A program made the translations under genes and the position numbers. This document shows positions 56,659 to 64,000 of a DNA stretch of 64,000 nt, piece after piece. The notes beneath the pieces were generated by a model. It was not told the DNA's origin and ran no database searches. It was given only the letters and a program-made list of their open reading frames with translations. This stretch comes from Nymphaea colorata (Eukaryota > Streptophyta > Magnoliopsida > Nymphaeales > Nymphaeaceae): the NCBI RefSeq assembly GCF_008831285.2, contig NC_045138.2:6725205-6789204 (forward strand), in the 5' to 3' direction. The number at the start of each line of letters is the position of its first letter. Positions within the stretch are counted from its first letter, which is position 1.

Positions 56659-57424
56659 TATTGAGTCCAACTAACCGCGCTGCACACCTTGGTTTTGAGA
56701 ACTTTTTTTTTCCACAATTGTCTTGACTTTAGTCTACCCTTCAAGCCCAATCTACCAACCAAACCTTCTTAAATTTGGTGGAATCTCTCCCCCTGTGTTA
56801 ATGAGAAAAAGAGAAAGAGAGAGAGTACAGCTCCTACAACATTTGTTTTTAATGATATATTTATCAATTTTTAGCCATCCAGTAATATCTAGTATCCATA
56901 CATTTGGACTATATATATATATCCACATATATATATATATATCATCAAAAATTATTTGTAGTAGTTGAAAAGTAACGGTGAAACTCCTGAATGAGCCAGT
57001 AGATTGAATTTGTTTGACATCAGTTTGATTTTAATGAAAGAAATGAATAAATAAAAAGCATTGTTTGACTTAAAAGATTCGGAAATATCTTTTCATAATC
57101 TTCACCACGTCATTATTTAGCTTGTGCAGTGTGCCTTCTAATTGGGCAGCTACTGGATTTTTCATTTTCAAAAGTTGTTACATAATGTTGACATTAATAT
57201 TAATTCAAGTACAAATCAACCTAACCCTAACTTACTCTTCAAAGGAAAAATATTAAGCTGAGGGCCTCTTAAAAAAATTTCATCAAAAGTAAAACTGATA
57301 AAAAAAAGGTAAAAAAATTCCAAGAGACTACACTTAACCAAGAAAGGTTGTTGCTTAGGAGGCATTGTATTTGACATTGGTACTCCCATTATAAGCCTTT
57401 ATTCTAAAGGTTTATAGAGAGAGT

Positions 57425-57500
57425 TGATGCCCACAAGAATCGAACAAGAAACTTATCTTATGCGAGCAGCAGTTGGTCTGGTATAATTAGTCAATCCAAA
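57425..57500 (-). repeat. Possible tRNA-derived SINE piece, minus strand
   Basis: Minus strand shows GTTCGATTCTTGTGGGCATC (B-box-like), related to 39425-39445. It is incomplete. Confidence 0.3.
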
Positions 57501-57613
57501 TTCCTTGAGACAAAGTCAAAATTATGTCGCGTGAAAGAGCTAAGTGCAAAATTGAAAAACAAGTTTACATTTTTAAATAGATTATGTGATGCAAAAAACA
57601 TATTTGTTCTCGA

Positions 57614-57798
57614 GGGGGTTGGCACAATAGTCAGGGTAGGCTGGCGCTTTGTAGGCAGTCAGTTCTTGATTTGAATCTTCAAGGCGTTAAACCACTTGTG
57701 TTGCAAAAGGAGAGACGCCGCCACCAATGTACAAGTTAAAGCACAATGGGGGCGACATCATGAGGTACCAAACCAAACCCTTTACCTAGAAAAAAAAT
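57614..57798 (+). mobile_element. tRNA-derived SINE
   Basis: GGGGGTTGGCACAATAGTC carries a Pol III A box, and about 45 bp downstream TTGATTTGAATCTTC (57667-57681) is a B box. The wording GGCTGGCGCTTTGTAGGCAG between them is characteristic of a widespread plant SINE head. The body runs about 115 bp more and ends CCCTTTACCTAGAAAAAAAA. Spacing and an A-tail fit a full-length plant SINE (about 185 bp). Target duplications are not evident. Confidence 0.7.
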
Positions 57799-58483
57799 GC
57801 GGTTGATTGATGAAGCTTCGGCCTTTTTTCAGGTAGTAGGATGAAATGTTCGTCTTGTTCACCTAAAAACCTAATCAAACGTGTTTTGAGCCGATTTTAA
57901 GAGGAATAAAAATGTTTTTTTAATTTAAAAAAATAATTTAGTTTGAACATGCTAAAGGTTTTGTGCCTCCTCGCTACCATTTGGCTTTGTCATTATTTCT
58001 TCAAATAAAATGAAAAAAAAAATGCACTAACTCCTTTTATCTTTACAGATCAAAAGTATACTCCAGATAAAAATTCCCACAAAATTTATGAACTCCCTTG
58101 CATCATGATGCACGTTCCTCTTGCACCTTTCTTCTCTTGAAGCGGTACATTCATGTTTATCACCAGCCCCATTTTGTCCTCTTCTTTTCTATTCTCACCA
58201 CATAATTAAAGTGAAACCACCAACTTTCTTGGAAGAGGTAGTTACTTAGCACTCGTCATGTCCCACTCCAAGTTATCATTTAAACAAGTTCCAGAAATTT
58301 TTGCGAGTTAGATTGGGATCCAAAACTAGTCATAAATGTTATGACATGCTTCATAAAGTATTCCATTAAATATATTAAGATTCAAAATTTAGATATGATT
58401 TTATGGGAATCCAGCTCTACCATGTGTCATGCAGGATGTTGTAGGATGATTAAAAATTTAAAAACAGTTACAATAGGAGCATT

Positions 58484-58548
58484 AGTGATGGTTTATGGTG
58501 CAATGATAGTTTATAGTGTTTTTAATGATGGTTTATAATGCTTTTAAC
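58484..58548. repeat. Three-unit minisatellite
   Basis: GTGATGGTTTATGGTGCAAT, then GATAGTTTATAGTGTTTTTA, then ATGATGGTTTATAATGCTTT are degenerate units of about 22 bp. Confidence 0.6.
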
Positions 58549-58559
58549 TATATAATTTT

Positions 58560-59422
58560 AATTTTTAACTATCCGACAACATCTAGCAAATGATCAATTT
58601 GATTCGTTCCTTACATTGGTTACAGTGTTTCATGATCAAATTCATGGAACATGCACACTATACCCAACCGGTGCATCAAACTCCATCATGCATGCGACTG
58701 CACAATGAGTCGAGTCAACTCGAGCTCCCTTCAAACGGATTCGTAAAAGCTTGGTTTGAGCTCGATTTCTATAATATATGCCTAAAATGTTAAATTAGTC
58801 AACTTAAAAGCCTATTATGCCTAAGGATGTATAATAAGTGGTTTCAACTCAAGTTCGACTGAAACTCACTCACAAAAACTGGATTTGGACTAGACTTGTA
58901 GAAGTGCATAATATACACTCAAAATATTAAATGAGTCGAGTTCGAGTTGAAACCCATCCACTTTAATTTGCGCTGCGGGCCATGGCCACATGGCGGTGGG
59001 GCCCAGAGATGTGACTTTTGCACCAGCCGCCGTGGGTCCCCCATGGCCTACAAAGGAGAAGTGGGCCCATCAGAGAGTTATTGTTAGCTCTTGTGCATCT
59101 ATTGCACGTGCCTGAGTCAAACCGGTCACGTGCATAGACATGGGAACCGATATCCCCTCCATGCCATGTTGCAGCTCCATCCCCACATGGGTTGTTTTAT
59201 TTTTTATTTTTTATTTTTTAATTTTTTTTGGGGGCTTAAATTAAACTAGAATCGATCCAAAACCAATTGGATCCAATTGCTAGGTATCCAACTTAACACA
59301 CTGAATCTGGATAAAGAGATGAATCCAATCTATGTTGGTCTTGTTATAAATTTCATAACTAAACCTATTGGAGCTTATAACCTCAACTTCTAGATATCAA
59401 CCATTAAGAGTGGGCATCCAGT
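58560..59422. other. Spacer without recognised gene
   Basis: Holds GAGTCGAGTCAACTCGAGCT-type words (58705-58950) like hAT subterminal repeats, and a GC-richer stretch at 58970-59110 with TGGGCCCAT and GTGGGGCCC motifs. No exon is supported. Confidence 0.4.
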
Positions 59423-59606
59423 GAGGGGCAAAGCTAGTTAGGCGAGTTAAATTAAAGTTTTTAAATTTTGATTAAGGCTGAAATATAATTTTTTAAAATT
59501 TTTATATAGAACAAATGAAATTTTTTAAAATTTATATATAAATTTTTTTAAAATTTTTTTGAATTGGGCCAAGACCCAAACGAATCCTACCTTGGCTCCG
59601 CCCCTG
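59423..59606. mobile_element. GGCGGAGCCA-family MITE with near-intact target duplication
   Basis: Left end GAGGGGCAAAGCTA, right end (reverse complement) CAGGGGCGGAGCCA. CATCCAGT (59415-59422) and CATCTAGT (59607-59614) form an 8-bp target duplication with one mismatch. Length 184 bp. Confidence 0.8.
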
Positions 59607-59724
59607 CATCTAGTGGGTAGCCAATGAGCTTCCGGGTACCTGACCTGGGTCGGGCCAAGCCGCACTCAAGCTGTAAAAAAACGGCCTCAGTCAGCACAAC
59701 AATTTTTCTGGCTTAACTTGTGCC

Positions 59725-59727
<3 letters not shown>

Positions 59728-59804
<77 letters not shown>
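59728..59804. repeat. (TA)38 microsatellite
   Basis: About 77 bp of uninterrupted TA, among the longest in the window; likely to form cruciforms and to be length-variable. Confidence 0.95.
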
Positions 59805-59809
<5 letters not shown>

Positions 59810-61043
59810 GGTGGACTGGCCTGAGCCTAACACTTTTGAAGATGCTCATGTAGTGACTACTTTTGAGAGATGAAGAGCAGAACAGATTTGTACGAAAAAC
59901 AGTTTAGATAAGGATTAGCATATGCGATTGCTTTGTATAATTCAATTAGTGTGACAGTTGAATATAGCATTTGATGTATGATTTAATGTTAAGTCAAGCG
60001 AATTTTAATATTCATTCATACCCTTCATTATGTGATAAAATGTGGACCAAGTGTGCATGAGAAACTGGAACTTTGAATTCCATAGGCCCTTGAGCATGTA
60101 AATAAGTCTATTATATATCCCAAGATAGTTTGCGAGGATTTGTTTTCTGCTTGAATTTTTGAATTGGAAAACACAATTTCGGGGTTGTTTGTGAACCTGT
60201 TTGAAGCAGGTTCATAAAATAATAGAATCTTAATTTTTGGAATAGATCCAACTGAATCGCTCATAAATCAGCCAAAATTATTAAAAAAATCATTTTTAAA
60301 AGATTAAATGAAAAACCCGTAATAATATTGAAAAACCAAAATTTCTTAAAATAACTTGTTAAATAGTTAAAATTTGATTGGTAGCACCGTTAATTCCAAC
60401 TCGGCTCCTCACAATTTCATAGGGTTTATTCTGGATCTGATTAATAGTTTGATCCGATTTTATAATACGGAATTAAACAAAGTGCATGTTGTTAAGCTAG
60501 TTGGATTTGGACCTGATTGCTAGTGAGATCTGATTTTATAAGGGCATCAAACAACATGCTATTAAGCTAGTTGGATCCAGATTCAGTTGTACATAATCCT
60601 ATATTATCATCGTCTGATTCCAGAGATGACTAAACTAGATCTGCATGGATTGGATCTAACAAAAATAGACAAATGGTGCCGGTCCGTGGTTCATTAAGTT
60701 CCGAGCATAATATCGGTCTGGATAATACTGGACCCACAGAAGTGACATCCATATCCAAGTTTCATGAACTCGAGTGCCTTCTAATGTTTGAAACGAGACA
60801 AAAGTAGGCGAAGTTCATGAACTCAATCTCATCTGGATTTGGCATGATCTCAAGGGTGGCAGAACTTCATGACCTGTCGTAGTCTGATCTTTGTGGTGCA
60901 AATTTTCCTCATGTAATTGAAAACGTGGAGCTCATAAGTTCCAGATATTTTAAAACTTGTTCGAAGTTGAAAGTATAAATGACAAATCTCCATCCCTCAA
61001 AATCAATGTGGCGCTAGTCTCCGAGCCAGAACAATTGGTTGGA
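59805..61043. other. Spacer without recognised gene
   Basis: A/T-rich with no credible exon on either strand; the frame 60028-60264 (minus) has no family resemblance. Confidence 0.45.
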
Positions 61044-61068
61044 ATATATATATATATATATATATATA
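61044..61068. repeat. (TA)12 microsatellite
   Basis: Uninterrupted TA run directly before the A/T-rich element at 61075. Confidence 0.9.
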
Positions 61069-61074
61069 AAGTCA

Positions 61075-61410
61075 GAAAAAACATGTTATTTTCAAAAAAA
61101 CGCAAGAAAATTAAATGCCGTTAAAAAAATGCATTTTTTTTGGAAAAAAACATTGAAAAATGAAAACACGTTTTTTTGTTTTTGTTTTTTTTAATGCCAA
61201 ACAGTTTTGTTGCAAATCTACTTATCTTTTGATATTTGTGTTACTAGTTTCTCACTTATTGTATTTTTTTCTCTATTTTTAGTTTTTTTTTTTTTTTTAA
61301 AAAATTTACCATATTTTTCTTGGTTTTTGTCTTTTTTTTTTTCAAGTTCACCTTATTATACCCAAGAAAAACTAGCTGTTTAAAACTTCCAAACTTCATT
61401 TGTGACTATG
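61075..61410 (+). repeat. A/T-rich dispersed element, plus copy
   Basis: Contains TTGTTGCAAATCTACTTATC, TTTTGATATTTGTGTTACTA, GTTTCTCACTTATTGTATTT and CACCTTATTATACCCAAGAA in the same order and spacing as 32870-33205. Confidence 0.7.
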
Positions 61411-62925
61411 ATATATATATAAAGATAAACGTTCTAGAAATAAAGAAATCTTAAGAGACTCACCATGCGGCTCCACCACTGGCGTTAGATATCTCTGCCA
61501 GAGTGTTTGATAGGTGTGACTTTTTTTTCCTCTCGTCATTGTCACAACCCAGTGTGCTAGTTCTCAAAACATAAAAGGTCCCAAAGCATGTTTTGTGAAT
61601 CCCAGAGATGATGAACACAGAGAAAAGCAGTGACATCTCTTAGGTGTGGTGGAACTAAATTGAAGAAGCTGCTGACTTGGCAGGTCGGCCCCGATTCAAC
61701 TGAATCGGTTGCGATTGGATAAGAAAAAAGACTGGAGATTCTCCAGGATGTGGCCGGCAGAAGCTGGTTGCTCGTTGGATCTAGGATGTTGCACGTATGT
61801 TATAGTTCGCAAACCTGCTGATTCAAGTCGCGAGTCACCTAAGTCGATTAGGGTCGTCCATTTACTGGGTCATAACTCGGGGCCAGTTAGCTATGTTCGT
61901 TAACTAATTACATGTTTTATACTAAAATTTTTTATTTTTTGATTTGTGAAACACCACAAAAGTTACCAAGTAGACCCAAATTGTTCCCATGTGTATAGTT
62001 GTCAGCACATGACACAAATACCCATGTTATAGATTATTCAGTTTTAGTTGATGAAAAAATAAAACATGAACTCCCCATAAACTTTTCTTCTTCAATCTAT
62101 TTATAAAAGAAATGCAGCATCAAAGTTTGTGACATAGCCCAATCAAGTTTCCAAGTCAACTCTCTAACCCAATTATCTAGTTTTCAGTTGATTCTAGTCC
62201 AAGTCATAGGTCTACCAACTATGCCTTACACTACAAACAAGAAGACAGTGTCAAACTGATGGAAAGCCAAATCCAAATTATTAGAAAGTGACCAACTTAA
62301 GTAAAATCATCCTATTCAACACTACCTGGCAACAAAAATAATTTGGAACTGACTCTTATGATTCACTTGATCAAAAAAACATGTTTGGCTTTGAGATGCA
62401 GCAAGGAACACATAATGGTAGGTCAGAAGTCATAGCATGTGAAGAGCACCCTAATTATGAGCAACAAAGCAGCCAAGAGTTGGTTCTTTTGTTGTCATGG
62501 CGGCAGGGCTGGAGACATAATTTTTTTTCATGGAACACTAAATATACGGTTAACAAATTTTTAATTGATCATGGAGCAGTGACCTTGATCTCATGGGGCT
62601 ACTCCATAAAATTGGACCCACGGCCACCAAAATTTCAATACTAAATTAATGTTTCAAAGAATGGGCTCCATGCCCAACGGAGTCCGCACCTCCCTCCGCC
62701 CCTGGGTGGTGGAGATCATGAATTGTGGTGGGTGAGTTTTCTTGTTTGTTGTAGGAGAGTTTGGAACCATGAATTGCATGTTAAATGATCAATAAAATAC
62801 AGACTGCAGGGTATGAGCCATGCCCAATAAACTTTTTTCCCTCAGTGGACCCACTTCATGATTAGTGTTGCAAACTAGTCGAACTCGTGACAGCTAGCAA
62901 AATGCACCAAAACTTGACATCAACT
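61411..62925. other. Spacer without recognised gene
   Basis: 61660-61880 shows ATTCAACTGAATCGGTTGC and GAGTCACCTAAGTCGATTAG words of the GAGTC-rich element type. 62620-62710 ends in CGGAGTCCGCACCTCCCTCC, weakly like the GGCGGAGCC MITE. No exon is supported. Confidence 0.4.
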
Positions 62926-62929
62926 CCAT

Positions 62930-63095
62930 ATCAAATATTGTGAGGAATCTTTGAGGGTTTAAAATGATGATTGCTAAATGATTGGTTGTATTGGTTTCTA
63001 GCTTTTTTCCGAAGTTAAAACAAAAACTAATAGGGAATGGGTACGGATCCGTCAAAATAAAGGCCCGAGCCCATAATGAAAGTGGGTCGAGTCGT
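62930..63095. repeat. Fragment of an LTR related to the TRIM
   Basis: TAAATGATTGGTTGTATTGG, TTTCTAGCTTTTTTCCGAAG and AAAACAAAAACTAATAGGGA match, in order, the GTTAAGTGATTGATTGTTCT, TTCTTATCTTTTTTTAGGGT and AACAAAAACTATTAAGGGGT blocks of the TRIM LTR at 37839-38003, extended by CGGATCCGTCAAAATAAAGG. No primer site follows, so it may be a solo LTR. Confidence 0.55.
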
Positions 63096-64000
63096 GACAC
63101 AAGATGTAAACAGAGGGATGCCCAAGGCAAAGACAAAGCCACCTCCTCCTTTCTAATGCCTCCTAGGTCTAGGACTGCATCGGTGCATGAACGTAGTTCC
63201 GGTGCACCGTTTCAAGTTGTGACCCACCTCATGTTGCCTTTGAGCATACCACTCATAGGAATATAACATATATACGACATGAGACATTTACTCTCGCTAA
63301 CCCAACCAGCTAAGCTATGCCCTTTGAGGTAACAAAATCTTCGAATAAAATTCGGGCCACTCACAATCCTCATATTCATAATAGGACAACTAGGGCTAGT
63401 AGTGGCAACAGGACGGAAAGTGCTAATACAGTACTTGAATTTGGATCCGTCACATCTTTCATAAGAAAAAACCATTTTAGCTTCCACCTCAAAGTCAGAA
63501 ATTACTGCATATTATTCTGAACTTAGTTCAGGTAAAAGTATTCGGTCTATCAGTTTTATTTTACAAAGGTGTTTGGTGGGAAGAACAATGTGTTCTTGGA
63601 CGCAATCGTCTATAACATTTGTTTGAAAGACACTGTTTCTTCTTCTAAGAAATATAGTGTAACTATTTATCACGCTTTCTATATTAGAAAAATGTGCTTA
63701 TGTGGTTTAATAACATATGTTGCAAAAATGTAGTGTTCATATTATCAAATGCTCTTTTGTTGGTCCTATCCAAACACTTAACTGGATTTCGTTTGTAACA
63801 CGGCTGTAGGCCTGAAGTAATGGTACCGGGTCCAGACCCAGATCTTCTTTCTTAAAGAGGGGGCTTCTCAAGGAGATCATGATAAATGATTTTGAATCCG
63901 GTCCTTGATATAGGTTAATTTATCATAAGAATCTACGGAGTTGTAGAAGCAAAAGAAAAACATTAGTAGTGAAACCCTAATTGCAGTACTTAACCCGCCG
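63096..64000. other. Spacer to the window edge
   Basis: No supported exon. 63100-63230 is somewhat GC-richer (CTAGGTCTAGGACTGCATCG) without a recognisable domain. Confidence 0.45.

Overview
This window is nuclear DNA of a flowering plant. It is AT-rich, its genes are split by plant-type GT-AG introns (some over 2.8 kb and filled with transposons), and it encodes a chloroplast NDH-complex subunit that needs import, which points to a photosynthetic land plant. The space between genes is packed with degraded plant mobile elements and long (TA)n and (GA)n runs. I cannot place the species below angiosperm.

Three genes can be rebuilt exon by exon, all on the minus strand. (1) A ten-exon gene at 4219-19163 encodes a 1535-residue protein with five C-terminal CCCH zinc fingers, of the ZC3H3 / Arabidopsis C3H7-SOP1 type (nuclear RNA processing). 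Its second intron starts with GC instead of GT. (2) A two-exon ndhM gene at 22836-25131 encodes a 170-residue chloroplast NDH-complex subunit. (3) An eleven-exon gene at 44579-49222 encodes a 795-residue receptor-like cytoplasmic kinase with an N-terminal universal-stress-protein (USP) domain and all kinase catalytic motifs. The left edge also holds what look like the last exons of a plus-strand gene I do not recognise (929-1280). The three rebuilt genes do not obviously act in one pathway. From memory, related CCCH and USP-kinase genes are close neighbours in Arabidopsis, so part of the order may be ancient.

Region by region: 1-4.2 kb, end of an unknown gene and spacer. 4.2-19.2 kb, CCCH gene, with three non-autonomous elements in its long introns. 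19.2-22.8 kb, spacer with a U6 snRNA-derived fragment, a Tourist-like MITE and tandem repeats. 22.8-25.1 kb, ndhM. 25.1-32 kb, microsatellites and a decayed hAT element with a broken transposase; between the transposase and the left end lie two gene-like exon fragments, possibly captured host sequence. 32-44.5 kb, MITEs, an A/T-rich repeat family (two copies inverted), a LINE relic and a 0.4 kb TRIM retrotransposon. 44.6-49.7 kb, kinase gene and its GA-rich upstream region. 49.7-64 kb, no protein gene seen; SINE, MITEs, LTR fragments, a short GC-rich island and long (TA)n tracts.

Nothing here looks like a new defence or metabolic system. The most interesting items are the gene-like fragments inside the hAT relic, the imperfect direct repeats bracketing that relic, the U6 relic, the TRIM, and a MITE family whose ends are twice caught up in local tandem duplications.
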